NCBI RefSeq assembly: GCF_008369125.1
Contig: NZ_VOAY01000003.1
Coordinates: forward strand, 558,001 to 622,000
Direction: 5' to 3'
DNA: 64,000 bases
Source: Allopusillimonas sp008369125
GTDB lineage: Bacteria; Pseudomonadota; Gammaproteobacteria; Burkholderiales; Burkholderiaceae_B
Part shown: piece after piece, positions 17,572 through 26,998 of the stretch
Layout of the letters: every line of letters begins with the position of its first letter
How positions within the stretch are numbered: the stretch's first letter is position 1
Position numbers and translations under genes: made by a program
Notes under the pieces: model-generated
What the model was told of the DNA's origin: nothing
What the model saw: the letters and a program-made list of their open reading frames with translations, nothing else
Databases searched by the model: none

Positions 17572-17658
17572 GGTGGGATTCCCGAGTGGTTAAAGGGGGC
17601 AGACTGTAAATCTGTTGGCCTTGCGCCTACGTTGGTTCGAATCCAACTCCCACCACCA
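17572..17658 (+). tRNA. tRNA-Tyr (GTA)
   Basis: The acceptor stem GGTGGGA/TCCCACC is complete and the CCA end is encoded. The anticodon loop reads CTGTAAA with anticodon GTA, and a long class II variable arm is present, as expected for tRNA-Tyr. It is first in the tRNA-tuf-secE-nusG transcription unit. Confidence 0.97.
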
Positions 17659-17675
17659 AACACGTTATGCTGGCT

Positions 17676-17703
17676 CTCTGGCCATTTTTAAAAATGGCCA
17701 GAG
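17676..17703. other. Perfect 28-base palindrome between tRNA-Tyr and tRNA-Gly
   Basis: CTCTGGCCATTTTT (17676-17689) is followed directly by its exact complement AAAAATGGCCAGAG (17690-17703). In RNA this folds to a long hairpin, but no U-tract follows, so it may be an RNA-processing site for the tRNA precursor rather than a terminator. Confidence 0.75.
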
Positions 17704-17727
17704 TGCAGCGGGTGAAATGAATCTATC

Positions 17728-17801
17728 GCGGGTGTAGCTCAATGGTAGAGCAACAGCCTTCCAAGCTGATGACGAGGGTTCGATTCCCTTCACCCGCTCC
17801 A
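17728..17801 (+). tRNA. tRNA-Gly (TCC)
   Basis: The acceptor stem GCGGGTG/CACCCGC closes correctly, the anticodon in CCTTCCAAG is TCC, and TCCA at the end includes an encoded CCA. Standard D- and T-arm motifs (AGCTCAATGGTAGAGC, GGTTCGATTCC) are present. Confidence 0.97.
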
Positions 17802-17848
17802 GTAAGTTTATTTAGGTTTCGCTGTATAGCGAGAAGCATTTGATAGTT

Positions 17849-17923
<75 letters not shown>

Positions 17924-17964
17924 CACATTTTATTTATAGCTCAATCCATCGTCAGGAGTCAGCC

Positions 17965-19155
17965 ATGGCAAAAGGCAAGTTTGAACGGACCAAACCGCAC
18001 GTCAACGTAGGTACGATCGGGCACGTTGACCACGGCAAGACCACGCTGACGGCAGCGATAACGACAGTGCTTTCGACGGCATTCGGTGGCGAAGCCAAAG
18101 GCTACGCCCAGATCGACGCAGCGCCTGAAGAAAAAGCGCGCGGCATCACGATCAACACCTCGCACGTTGAGTACGAAACCAAGGCACGTCACTACGCACA
18201 CGTAGACTGCCCGGGCCACGCTGACTATGTCAAAAACATGATCACCGGCGCAGCGCAGATGGACGGCGCTATTCTGGTGGTTTCGGCCGCTGACGGCCCC
18301 ATGCCGCAAACGCGTGAGCACATCCTGCTGTCGCGCCAGGTGGGCGTGCCTTACATCATCGTGTTCCTGAACAAGGCTGACATGGTTGATGACGAAGAGC
18401 TGCTCGAGCTGGTCGAAATGGAAGTGCGCGAGCTGCTCTCCAAGTACGACTTTCCGGGCGACGATACGCCCATCATCAAGGGTTCGGCCAAGCTGGCTCT
18501 TGAGGGTGACGAAGGTCCTCTGGGCAAGCAAGCCATCATGCAGCTGGCCGACGCACTGGACAACTACATTCCTACGCCTGAGCGTGCCATTGACGGCGCA
18601 TTCCTGATGCCTGTTGAAGACGTGTTCTCCATCTCGGGTCGCGGCACGGTGGTTACCGGTCGTATCGAGCGTGGCATTGTCAAGGTCGGCGAAGAAATCG
18701 AAGTGGTCGGTATCAAAGACACCATCAAAACGACCTGCACGGGCGTTGAGATGTTCCGCAAGCTGCTTGACCAGGGTCAGGCAGGCGATAACGTGGGTGT
18801 GTTGCTGCGCGGTACCAAGCGTGAAGACGTCGAGCGTGGTCAGGTTCTGGCCAAGCCCGGCTCGATCAAGCCGCACACAGACTTTGACGCTGAAGTGTAC
18901 ATTTTGTCCAAAGATGAGGGTGGCCGTCATACGCCGTTCTTCCAGGGCTATCGTCCACAGTTTTACTTCCGTACTACCGACGTAACGGGTACGATTGAGC
19001 TGCCGGCCGACAAAGAAATGGTTCTGCCAGGTGACAACGTGTCCATGAAGGTTAGCCTGATTGCACCGATCGCCATGGAAGAAGGCCTGCGTTTCGCTAT
19101 TCGTGAAGGCGGCCGTACTGTTGGTGCAGGCGTTGTAGCCAAGATCCTCAAGTAA
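17965..19155 (+). CDS. tuf: Elongation factor Tu, copy 1
   Basis: A 396-residue EF-Tu. GHVDHGKT (19-26) is the P-loop, DCPGH and NKAD complete the GTP site. It carries aminoacyl-tRNA to the ribosome. The start at 17965 follows an AGGAG and gives the family N-terminus MAKGKFERTKPHVNVGTIGH. The gene is nearly identical to the second copy at 41468-42658: I found only three base differences (codons 4, 8 and 138), all silent, so the proteins are the same. It follows tRNA-Thr and precedes tRNA-Trp in one transcription unit. Confidence 0.99.
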   Translation: MAKGKFERTKPHVNVGTIGHVDHGKTTLTAAITTVLSTAFGGEAKGYAQIDAAPEEKARGITINTSHVEYETKARHYAHVDCPGHADYVKNMITGAAQMDGAILVVSAADGPMPQTREHILLSRQVGVPYIIVFLNKADMVDDEELLELVEMEVRELLSKYDFPGDDTPIIKGSAKLALEGDEGPLGKQAIMQLADALDNYIPTPERAIDGAFLMPVEDVFSISGRGTVVTGRIERGIVKVGEEIEVVGIKDTIKTTCTGVEMFRKLLDQGQAGDNVGVLLRGTKREDVERGQVLAKPGSIKPHTDFDAEVYILSKDEGGRHTPFFQGYRPQFYFRTTDVTGTIELPADKEMVLPGDNVSMKVSLIAPIAMEEGLRFAIREGGRTVGAGVVAKILK

Positions 19156-19239
19156 GTATTGCTTGACCGGCCGGGTGGTATATCCGGCCAAAAAGTTCGA
19201 AAAAGCGTTGGTGTGTAAACGCCATCGCTTTCAGAGTCT

Positions 19240-19315
19240 AGGGGTATAGCTCAATTGGCAGAGCGTCGGTCTCCAAAACCGAAGGTTGTAGGTTCGATTC
19301 CTACTGCCCCTGCCA
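19240..19315 (+). tRNA. tRNA-Trp (CCA)
   Basis: The acceptor stem AGGGGTA/TGCCCCT (one G-T pair) closes, the anticodon in TCTCCAAAA is CCA, and the CCA end is encoded. It lies between tuf and secE, a conserved location. Confidence 0.97.
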
Positions 19316-19363
19316 GACATTTAGTCACATCGTAGCCATCGGGGCTACGCCATAAGCCGAAAT

Positions 19364-19744
19364 ATGTCTAACAGCAATGTAGAAACCGTAACCAGCACAG
19401 CAGATCGCCTAAAGCTGGGGCTCGCTGTGCTCGTTATCGTAGCAGGCATAGTCGGCTATTCGATGCTCGAAGGCCAGCCCACGTTCGCCCGCGTTGGCGT
19501 GTTTATTGGTGGTTTGGTTGTCGCTGCCATTATCGCCTGGTTCAGTGAGCCAGGTAGGCGCACACTTAGCTTCGGGCGCGATTCATACAACGAAGTCAAA
19601 CGTGTTGTGTGGCCGACGCGTAAAGAAGCCACGCAGATGACGGGCATTGTTTTTGCATTCGTCATTGCCATGGGCATCATGCTCTGGGTCGTTGACAAAT
19701 CGCTAGAGTGGATCATCTACGGTTTGCTGCTAGGCTGGAAATAA
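19364..19744 (+). CDS. secE: Preprotein translocase subunit SecE
   Basis: A 126-residue protein of the three-membrane-segment proteobacterial type: helices near residues 18-36 and 42-60 and the conserved C-terminal one near 95-120. The cytoplasmic signature SYNEVKRVVWPTRKEA precedes the last helix. SecE clamps SecY in the inner-membrane Sec channel. It is nine bases upstream of nusG, the standard pair. Confidence 0.97.
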   Translation: MSNSNVETVTSTADRLKLGLAVLVIVAGIVGYSMLEGQPTFARVGVFIGGLVVAAIIAWFSEPGRRTLSFGRDSYNEVKRVVWPTRKEATQMTGIVFAFVIAMGIMLWVVDKSLEWIIYGLLLGWK

Positions 19745-19753
19745 AGGGCACAC

Positions 19754-20287
19754 ATGAGCAAACGCTGGTATGTCGTCCACGTTTATTCCGGTATGGAAAA
19801 AAGCGTGCACAAGGCGCTCGTAGAGCGTATCGAGCGTGCCGGGCTGCAAACCTCTTTTGGAAGCATCCTGGTCCCCTCTGAAGAAGTCATTGAAATCAAG
19901 GGCGGAAAAAAATCCATCACTGAGCGCCGTATTTTCCCAGGCTATGTTCTGGTCGAGATGGATCTCACTGATGAAACCTGGCACTTGGTAAAAAACACCA
20001 ATCGGGTTACTGGGTTTTTAGGCGGTTCAGGTAACCGACCAGCACCGATTTCAGAGCGTGAAGTTGAGAAGATTCTTTCGCAAATGGAAGAGGGCGTCGA
20101 AAAGCCCAAACCCAAAGTTCTGTTTGAGGTGGGCGAAATGGTCCGCGTCAAAGAAGGTCCCTTTGCCGACTTCAACGGTAACGTTGAAGACGTCAATTAC
20201 GAGAAAAACAAAGTGCGTGTATCGGTCACCATTTTTGGCCGTGCCACCCCTGTCGAACTCGATTTTGCTCAGGTCGAAAAAACCTGA
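19754..20287 (+). CDS. nusG: Transcription elongation/antitermination factor NusG
   Basis: A 177-residue NusG. KRWYVVHVYSGMEKSVHKAL starts the NGN domain that binds RNA polymerase, and GEMVRVKEGPFADFNGNVED marks the KOW domain that contacts Rho or S10. It links transcription to translation. It is located between secE and rplK, the normal order. Confidence 0.98.
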   Translation: MSKRWYVVHVYSGMEKSVHKALVERIERAGLQTSFGSILVPSEEVIEIKGGKKSITERRIFPGYVLVEMDLTDETWHLVKNTNRVTGFLGGSGNRPAPISEREVEKILSQMEEGVEKPKPKVLFEVGEMVRVKEGPFADFNGNVEDVNYEKNKVRVSVTIFGRATPVELDFAQVEKT

Positions 20288-20352
20288 ATTTTCAACCCCG
20301 GGGAGCCTGCCATCACGTATGGCTTGGCGTTATCACCCGCAAGGAGTAAAGC

Positions 20353-20784
20353 ATGGCGAAGAAAATCGTTGGCTTTATCAAGCTGCAAGTACCAGCTGGT
20401 AAGGCAAATCCATCACCCCCTATCGGTCCGGCGCTGGGTCAGCGCGGTCTGAACATCATGGAATTCTGCAAGGCGTTTAACGCCAAGACGCAGGGCGTTG
20501 AGCCCGGTCTGCCGATTCCTGTGGTCATCACCGCCTACGCAGACAAGAGCTTCACCTTCATCATGAAGACGCCGCCTGCCACTATCCTGATCAAAAAGGC
20601 CAGTGGTGTGCAAAAAGGTTCGGCACGTCCTCACCTTGATAAGGTTGGCACACTGACTCGCGCTCAGGCAGAAGAAATCGCCAAGACCAAGCAGCCCGAT
20701 CTGACGGCTTCTGATCTTGACGCTGCCGTGCGTACGGTAGCCGGCACAGCCCGCAGCATGGGCATTACGGTTGAAGGGGTATAA
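20353..20784 (+). CDS. rplK: 50S ribosomal protein L11
   Basis: A 143-residue L11 with the proline-rich N-terminus KLQVPAGKANPSPPIGPALG and the RNA-binding C-terminus ending in ARSMGITVEGV. It belongs to the GTPase-associated centre and is needed for stringent-response sensing by RelA. A GGAG precedes the ATG. It is two bases from rplA. Confidence 0.99.
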   Translation: MAKKIVGFIKLQVPAGKANPSPPIGPALGQRGLNIMEFCKAFNAKTQGVEPGLPIPVVITAYADKSFTFIMKTPPATILIKKASGVQKGSARPHLDKVGTLTRAQAEEIAKTKQPDLTASDLDAAVRTVAGTARSMGITVEGV

Positions 20785-20786
20785 GC

Positions 20787-21482
20787 ATGGCCAAGTTGAG
20801 CAAGCGCGCGGCCGCTATTGCCGCCAAAATCGATCGCAATAAGTTTTACCCGGTTGCCGAAGCTCTGGCGCTGGTTAAAGACACCGCCACTGCCAAGTTC
20901 GATGAGTCCATCGACATCGCTGTGCAGCTGGGCGTAGACCCTAAAAAATCCGACCAGATCGTTCGTGGTTCGGTGGTTCTCCCAGCAGGCACCGGTAAGT
21001 CGGTACGCGTTGCTGTCTTTACGCAAGGCGAAAAAGCCGAAGCTGCCAAAGCAGCAGGCGCTGACATCGTCGGTATGGAAGACCTGGCTGAAGCCATCAA
21101 GGGCGGCCAGATGGATTTCGACATCGTCATTGCATCACCAGACGCCATGCGTGTCGTGGGTGCTTTGGGTCAGATTCTGGGCCCACGTGGACTGATGCCT
21201 AACCCTAAGGTTGGTACGGTTACGCCTGACGTGGTTACGGCCGTGAAAAACGCCAAAGCCGGTCAAGTGCAGTACCGCACTGACAAGGCTGGCATTATTC
21301 ATGCCACCATTGGCCGCGCCTCATTCGAGGTTGAGCAGTTGCAAAGCAACCTTAATGCGCTGGTCGAAGCTCTGAACAAGGCACGTCCTACGGCTGCCAA
21401 GGGCATTTACATGCGCAAGCTCGCTGTGTCGTCCACCATGGGTGGCGGTGCGCGTATAGAAGTAGCTTCACTCGCTGGCTAA
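20787..21482 (+). CDS. rplA: 50S ribosomal protein L1
   Basis: A 231-residue L1 of normal length, with GPRGLMPNPKVGTVT, the family signature, near residues 130-145. It forms the L1 stalk and in other bacteria represses translation of its own rplKA mRNA. It is cotranscribed with rplK. Confidence 0.99.
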   Translation: MAKLSKRAAAIAAKIDRNKFYPVAEALALVKDTATAKFDESIDIAVQLGVDPKKSDQIVRGSVVLPAGTGKSVRVAVFTQGEKAEAAKAAGADIVGMEDLAEAIKGGQMDFDIVIASPDAMRVVGALGQILGPRGLMPNPKVGTVTPDVVTAVKNAKAGQVQYRTDKAGIIHATIGRASFEVEQLQSNLNALVEALNKARPTAAKGIYMRKLAVSSTMGGGARIEVASLAG

Positions 21483-21749
21483 TCAAGCCCGCGAGGTAAA
21501 CAGACTTTGGGCTGTGTCTGGGGGTTTCTCCAGACATTGCTGTCAAAGACCGCTGGAGCCCTGCGACAAGGCAAGATGCTATGTCATCACGCCTTATCCA
21601 GAGCTTAATTCCAAGGCTACTTGTGCTTGGGTCCAGCGCAGACGGCGCCCATGGAAGAATTCTTGTAGTTTGAAGAACTCGACCAGGTGCGCCGCATTCG
21701 GTAGACACACGAGACCCTCTTGTGTGTCGTTAGATGGAGTGTTCAAACC
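21483..21749 (+). promoter_or_regulatory. rplJ leader region
   Basis: A 267-base gap separates rplA and rplJ with no gene. In other bacteria this leader holds the L10(L12)4 binding site that represses rplJL translation, often with a promoter. The length and position fit; I did not derive the fold, so this is by analogy. Confidence 0.5.
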
Positions 21750-22274
21750 GTGAGTCTCAATCGTGAAGAGAAAGCGGTAGTTATCGAAGAAGTCAACGCG
21801 GAAATCGCGAAGGCTCAATCGATCATTATCGCAGAGTACCGTGGTCTGGACGTCGCCTCCGTTACCGTATTGCGCAAAAACGCGCGTGAGTCAGGCGTGT
21901 ATCTGCGTGTTCTCAAAAACACGCTAGTTCGTCGAGCACTGTCCGGCACCCCTTTCGAGGGTATCGCCGAACAGCTTTCCGGTCCGTTGATGTATGCAGT
22001 CAGCACGGATCCGGTTTCGGCGGCAAAAGTACTTGCTGAGTTCGCAAAAACCAACGAAAAGCTGGTCATCAAAGGCGGGGCATTGCCCAATAGCCTGCTT
22101 GACCAAGAAGGCGTCAAGGCTCTTGCCACCATGCCTTCCCGCGACGAGTTGCTTGCGAAACTTTTGGGTACGATGCAGGCACCTATCACGCAATTTGTGC
22201 GTACGCTCAACGAAGTTCCAACCAAGTTCGTTCGCGGCCTCGCGGCTGTGCGCGATCAGAAAGAAGCCGCGTAA
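21750..22274 (+). CDS. rplJ: 50S ribosomal protein L10
   Basis: A 174-residue L10. The GTG at 21750 is taken as start because it gives the family N-terminus MSLNREEKAVVIEEVNAEIA. A frame extension back to 21720 has no support. L10 anchors the L7/L12 dimers of the stalk and with them represses its own mRNA. It precedes rplL as usual. Confidence 0.98.
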   Translation: MSLNREEKAVVIEEVNAEIAKAQSIIIAEYRGLDVASVTVLRKNARESGVYLRVLKNTLVRRALSGTPFEGIAEQLSGPLMYAVSTDPVSAAKVLAEFAKTNEKLVIKGGALPNSLLDQEGVKALATMPSRDELLAKLLGTMQAPITQFVRTLNEVPTKFVRGLAAVRDQKEAA

Positions 22275-22346
22275 GCGGTTTGTCTGGTCTTCGTTTAACT
22301 GGGCGATACCCAACCCTGGCATTTATATATATCTGGAGTTCTTAAA

Positions 22347-22721
22347 ATGGCATTAAGCAAAGTTGAAATCCTCGACGCAATCGCCGGCATGACCGTGCTT
22401 GAGCTGTCCGAGCTGATTACTGAAATGGAAGAGAAGTTCGGCGTGTCGGCTGCTGCCGCTGCTGTTGCAGTTGCTGCACCTGCTGCTGCCGCTGCTGCTG
22501 CTGAAGAGCAGACCGAATTCACCGTGTTCCTGAACGAATTTGGCGCCAACAAAGTTAGCGTTATTAAGGCTGTTCGCGAAATCACCGGTCTGGGCCTCAA
22601 AGAAGCCAAAGATCTGGTTGACGGTGCACCAAAGCCTGTTAAAGAAGGCCTGTCCAAGGCTGATGCTGAAGCAGCACAGAAGAAGCTTGAAGAAGCTGGC
22701 GCAAAAGTCGAACTTAAGTAA
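22347..22721 (+). CDS. rplL: 50S ribosomal protein L7/L12
   Basis: A 124-residue L7/L12 with N-terminal dimer helices, a long Ala-rich hinge (residues about 34-51) and the C-terminal factor-binding domain EFTVFLNEFGANKVSVIKAV to LEEAGAKVELK. It recruits elongation factors. The Ala-rich hinge sequence is repetitive but in frame. A terminator-like attenuator follows before rpoB. Confidence 0.99.
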   Translation: MALSKVEILDAIAGMTVLELSELITEMEEKFGVSAAAAAVAVAAPAAAAAAAEEQTEFTVFLNEFGANKVSVIKAVREITGLGLKEAKDLVDGAPKPVKEGLSKADAEAAQKKLEEAGAKVELK

Positions 22722-22735
22722 GACTTTTCTTGCCT

Positions 22736-22769
22736 GCCCGGGGAGCGCATTTGCCTTCCCCGGGCTTTT
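22736..22769 (+). terminator. Attenuating terminator between rplL and rpoB
   Basis: GCCCGGGGA (22736-22744) pairs with TCCCCGGGC (22757-22765) and four T residues follow. The short U-tract suggests partial termination, giving more ribosomal protein mRNA than rpoBC mRNA, as known for the E. coli operon. Confidence 0.8.
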
Positions 22770-22885
22770 GCGTCTCCAGAAAACCTGCAATTTAGTGTGG
22801 GTATTTATTACCCGAGTTGGGTTTTCTGGAGTCGTAAACCAGGGCCGTGGTTGACGGCCCATGTAACCCTCGAGTCGGAGTGCTC

Positions 22886-25800
22886 ATGCCTTATTCGTAT
22901 ACCGAAAAAAAGCGCATACGCAAGAGCTTCGCCAAGCGTGAAGACGTTCAAGACGTCCCGTACCTTTTGGCGACGCAGCTGCAATCGTATATAACTTTTT
23001 TGCAGGCGGATACTACACCTTCCAAACGTAAAGATGAAGGCCTTCAAGCGGCTTTCACCTCCATTTTTCCAATAGTAAGCCATAACCAGATGGCGCGCCT
23101 TGAGTTCGTAAGCTACGTGCTCGGTGAGCCTGTGTTTGACGTCAAAGAATGCCAGATGCGGGGCCTGACGTTTGCGTCGCCCCTGCGTGCCAAGGTGCGC
23201 CTGGTGCTCATGGACCGCGAAGTTAGCAAGCCCACGGTCAAAGAGGTCAAGGAGCAAGAAGTATACATGGGCGAAATCCCGCTCATGACCAATACGGGCT
23301 CATTTGTCATCAATGGTACTGAGCGCGTCATTGTTTCGCAGCTGCACCGTTCGCCCGGCGTGTTCTTTGAGCATGATCGAGGCAAAACACACAGTTCGGG
23401 CAAGCTGCTGTTCTCGGCACGGGTAATTCCGTACCGTGGTTCGTGGCTCGACTTTGAGTTCGATCCGAAAGACGTGCTGTTCTTCCGCGTCGACCGTCGA
23501 CGCAAAATGCCCGTCACCATATTGCTCAAAGCTATCGGCATGATGCCCGAAGCCATTCTGGCCTGCTTCTTTGATTTCGACAATATCGAAATCCAGAACG
23601 AAGGGGGCATGCTCGAGTTCGTGTCTGAGCGTTGGAAGGGTGAAGTCGTTCACTTTGACATTACCGATCGCGACGGCAAAGTCATTGTCGAGAAAGACAA
23701 GCGTATCAATGCCAAGCATTTGCGTGATCTGGCTGCCGCCAATATTGAATACGTCTCGGTACCTGAAGACTTTCTCCTTGGCCAGGTGCTTGCCAAGGCA
23801 CTGGTTAACGAAGAAACCGGCGAAGTCATCGGCAATGCCAATGACGAAATTACCGAAACCATGCTGGCCGAGATTCGTGCTGCTGGCATACGCAACATCC
23901 AGACGCTGTACATCAACGACCTGGATCGCGGCGGTTATATTTCGCAAACGCTACGCACTGACGAAACCGCAGACCAGATGGCTGCACGTGTCGCCATCTA
24001 CCGCATGATGCGTCCTGGTGAGCCACCTACCGAAGATGCGGTCGAGGCTTTGTTCCAGCGCCTGTTCTACAACGAAGACGCTTATGATCTTTCACGCGTA
24101 GGTCGCATGAAGGTCAATAGTCGTCTGGGCCGTGGTGATGACATCACCGGTCCGCTGACGCTCACCGATGAAGACATTCTTGAAACCATCAAGGTGCTCG
24201 TCGAGTTGCGTAACGGCCGAGGCCAGATCGATGACATTGATCACCTGGGTAATCGCCGTGTGCGCTGTGTGGGCGAGCTTGCCGAGAATCAGTTCCGTGC
24301 TGGTCTGGTGCGCGTAGAACGCGCCGTCAAAGAGCGTCTGGGCCAGGCTGAGGCTGAAAACCTTATGCCGCACGATCTCATCAACTCCAAGCCTATCTCT
24401 GCGGCCATCAAAGAGTTTTTTGGTTCGAGCCAGCTGTCGCAGTTTATGGACCAGACCAATCCATTGTCCGAGATCACGCACAAGCGTCGCGTCTCGGCGC
24501 TTGGGCCTGGCGGTCTTACGCGTGAGCGTGCCGGTTTTGAAGTGCGTGACGTGCATCCTACTCACTACGGCCGCGTCTGCCCCATCGAAACACCTGAAGG
24601 CCCGAACATCGGCCTGATCAACTCGATGGCACTGTACGCCCGTCTCAATGAGTATGGTTTTCTCGAAACGCCATATCGCAAAATTATTGACGGCAAGGTC
24701 AGCGCACAGATCGACTATCTGTCTGCTATCGAAGAAAGCAACTACGTCATTGCACAGGCCAACGCGCATCTTGACGAAATAGGTCAGTTTACCGACGATC
24801 TGGTCGCGTGCCGTCAGGCAGGCGAAACCATGTTGACGGCACCGTCCAACGTGCATTACATGGACGTGGCGCCTTCACAGATCGTTTCGGTCGCTGCATC
24901 GCTCATTCCGTTTCTTGAGCATGATGACGCCAACCGTGCGCTCATGGGTGCCAACATGCAACGCCAGGCTGTTCCTTGCCTGCGTCCTGAAAAGCCTCTG
25001 GTTGGCACCGGCATCGAGCGCTCCGTAGCGGTCGACTCGGGCACCACGGTGCAAGCACGTCGCGGTGGCGTGGTTGATCACGTTGACGCAGAGCGTGTGG
25101 TTATTCGCGTCAATGATGACGAGAACGTCGCGGGTGAAGTGGGTGTAGACATCTACAACCTCATCAAGTACACGCGTTCCAACCAGAACACCAACATCAA
25201 CCAGCGTCCCATCGTCAAACGTGGTGACCTGGTAGCGCGTGGTGATGTGCTGGCTGACGGCGCTTCGACCGATCTGGGCGAGTTGGCGCTGGGTCAGAAC
25301 ATGCTTATCGCCTTCATGCCCTGGAACGGCTATAACTTCGAAGACTCGATTCTCATCTCCGAGAAAATCGTGGCCGACGATCGTTATACGTCCATCCACA
25401 TTGAAGAGCTCACGGTTGTCGCCCGCGACACCAAGCTTGGGCCTGAAGAGATCACGCGAGACATCAGCAACCTGGCCGAAACTCAGCTTAATCGTCTTGA
25501 TGACTCTGGTATCGTTCACATCGGCGCTGAAGTGCGTGCCGATGACGTGCTGGTTGGTAAGGTAACGCCCAAGGGCGAAACCCAGCTCACACCAGAAGAA
25601 AAACTGCTGCGCGCCATTTTTGGCGAGAAGGCATCAGACGTCAAAGACACGTCGCTGCGTGTGCCCTCGGGCATGGTCGGCACGGTTATCGACGTGCAGG
25701 TCTTCACGCGTGAAGGCATTGATCGCGACAAGCGCGCACAGTCCATCATTGATGACGAACTGCGTCGCTATCGCCAAGACCTCAATGACCAGCTGCGTAT

Positions 25801-26998
25801 TGTCGAAGACGACGCTTTTGATCGTATTGGCAAGTTCCTGGTCGGCAAGGTCGTCAATGGCGGCCCGCGCAAGATGGCCAAAGGCACCGAGATCTCCAAA
25901 GAGTATCTGGCTGACCTCGATCGCTGGCAGTGGTTTGACATTCGTCTTTCCGACGAGGCGCACGCCGTACAGCTTGAGCAGACCAAAGAGTCACTCGAGC
26001 AGAAGCGTCACCAGTTTGATCTGGCCTTCGAAGAAAAGCGTAAGAAGCTTACGCAGGGCGACGAGCTGCCTCCTGGCGTGCTCAAGATGATCAAGGTGTA
26101 TCTGGCCGTCAAGCGTCGTCTGCAGCCTGGCGACAAGATGGCTGGCCGTCACGGTAACAAAGGTGTTGTGTCCCGCATTACGCCTGTCGAAGACATGCCG
26201 CACATGGCCGATGGTACGCCTGCCGACATCGTTCTTAACCCGCTGGGCGTGCCTTCGCGTATGAACGTCGGGCAGGTGCTCGAAGTTCACCTTGGCTGGG
26301 CAGCCAAGGGCATTGGGTATCGTATCGCCAACATGATCGATGACGAGAAAGCACTGCAGATTAAAGATCTGCGCGACTATCTCGGACAGGTCTACGACAC
26401 CACGGGTTCGGGTGCTCACCTTGAGCGGCTTACCGATACCGAGCTGATCGAAATGGCGCGTAATCTCAAGAGCGGCTTGCCGGTTGCCACGCCTGTGTTT
26501 GACGGTGCGACCGAAGAAGAGATCACCCAGATGCTCGAGCTTGCCTATCCTGACGACATCGCCGAAAAACTCAAGCTTACGGGTACGCGTACGCAGGCTT
26601 GGCTTTACGACGGTCGTACCGGTGAACAGTTCGAGCGTCCGGTCACCATCGGGTACATGCACTACCTCAAGTTGCATCACCTGGTTGACGACAAAATGCA
26701 CGCCCGTTCTACTGGTCCTTACTCGCTGGTTACGCAGCAACCACTGGGTGGTAAAGCCCAGTTTGGTGGTCAACGTTTCGGTGAGATGGAGGTCTGGGCG
26801 CTGGAAGCCTACGGTGCTTCGTACACGCTGCAAGAGATGCTTACGGTCAAGTCTGATGACATTGCCGGCCGCACCAAGGTGTACGAGAACATCGTCAAGG
26901 GTGACCACGTCATCGAAGCTGGTATGCCCGAGTCGTTCAACGTTCTGGTCAAAGAAATTCGATCCTTGTCCCTGGACATGGATCTGGAGCGTAAATAA
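22886..26998 (+). CDS. rpoB: DNA-directed RNA polymerase subunit beta
   Basis: A 1370-residue beta subunit. The start at 22886 gives MPYSYTEKKRIRKSFAKRED, the betaproteobacterial N-terminus, and follows a GGAG; an upstream in-frame GTG is less likely. The rifampicin region SSQLSQFMDQTNPLSEITHK appears wild type, with D, H, R and S at the positions that usually mutate. GDKMAGRHGNKGVVS near the C-terminus is the catalytic-side lysine region. Its stop overlaps the rpoC start (TAATG). Confidence 0.99.
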   Translation: MPYSYTEKKRIRKSFAKREDVQDVPYLLATQLQSYITFLQADTTPSKRKDEGLQAAFTSIFPIVSHNQMARLEFVSYVLGEPVFDVKECQMRGLTFASPLRAKVRLVLMDREVSKPTVKEVKEQEVYMGEIPLMTNTGSFVINGTERVIVSQLHRSPGVFFEHDRGKTHSSGKLLFSARVIPYRGSWLDFEFDPKDVLFFRVDRRRKMPVTILLKAIGMMPEAILACFFDFDNIEIQNEGGMLEFVSERWKGEVVHFDITDRDGKVIVEKDKRINAKHLRDLAAANIEYVSVPEDFLLGQVLAKALVNEETGEVIGNANDEITETMLAEIRAAGIRNIQTLYINDLDRGGYISQTLRTDETADQMAARVAIYRMMRPGEPPTEDAVEALFQRLFYNEDAYDLSRVGRMKVNSRLGRGDDITGPLTLTDEDILETIKVLVELRNGRGQIDDIDHLGNRRVRCVGELAENQFRAGLVRVERAVKERLGQAEAENLMPHDLINSKPISAAIKEFFGSSQLSQFMDQTNPLSEITHKRRVSALGPGGLTRERAGFEVRDVHPTHYGRVCPIETPEGPNIGLINSMALYARLNEYGFLETPYRKIIDGKVSAQIDYLSAIEESNYVIAQANAHLDEIGQFTDDLVACRQAGETMLTAPSNVHYMDVAPSQIVSVAASLIPFLEHDDANRALMGANMQRQAVPCLRPEKPLVGTGIERSVAVDSGTTVQARRGGVVDHVDAERVVIRVNDDENVAGEVGVDIYNLIKYTRSNQNTNINQRPIVKRGDLVARGDVLADGASTDLGELALGQNMLIAFMPWNGYNFEDSILISEKIVADDRYTSIHIEELTVVARDTKLGPEEITRDISNLAETQLNRLDDSGIVHIGAEVRADDVLVGKVTPKGETQLTPEEKLLRAIFGEKASDVKDTSLRVPSGMVGTVIDVQVFTREGIDRDKRAQSIIDDELRRYRQDLNDQLRIVEDDAFDRIGKFLVGKVVNGGPRKMAKGTEISKEYLADLDRWQWFDIRLSDEAHAVQLEQTKESLEQKRHQFDLAFEEKRKKLTQGDELPPGVLKMIKVYLAVKRRLQPGDKMAGRHGNKGVVSRITPVEDMPHMADGTPADIVLNPLGVPSRMNVGQVLEVHLGWAAKGIGYRIANMIDDEKALQIKDLRDYLGQVYDTTGSGAHLERLTDTELIEMARNLKSGLPVATPVFDGATEEEITQMLELAYPDDIAEKLKLTGTRTQAWLYDGRTGEQFERPVTIGYMHYLKLHHLVDDKMHARSTGPYSLVTQQPLGGKAQFGGQRFGEMEVWALEAYGASYTLQEMLTVKSDDIAGRTKVYENIVKGDHVIEAGMPESFNVLVKEIRSLSLDMDLERK

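Noticed and set aside
17959..19191. 410-codon reverse-strand ORF across tuf (and its twin at 41393-42688)
   Set aside because: Antisense shadow of EF-Tu caused by codon bias; duplicated only because tuf is duplicated.
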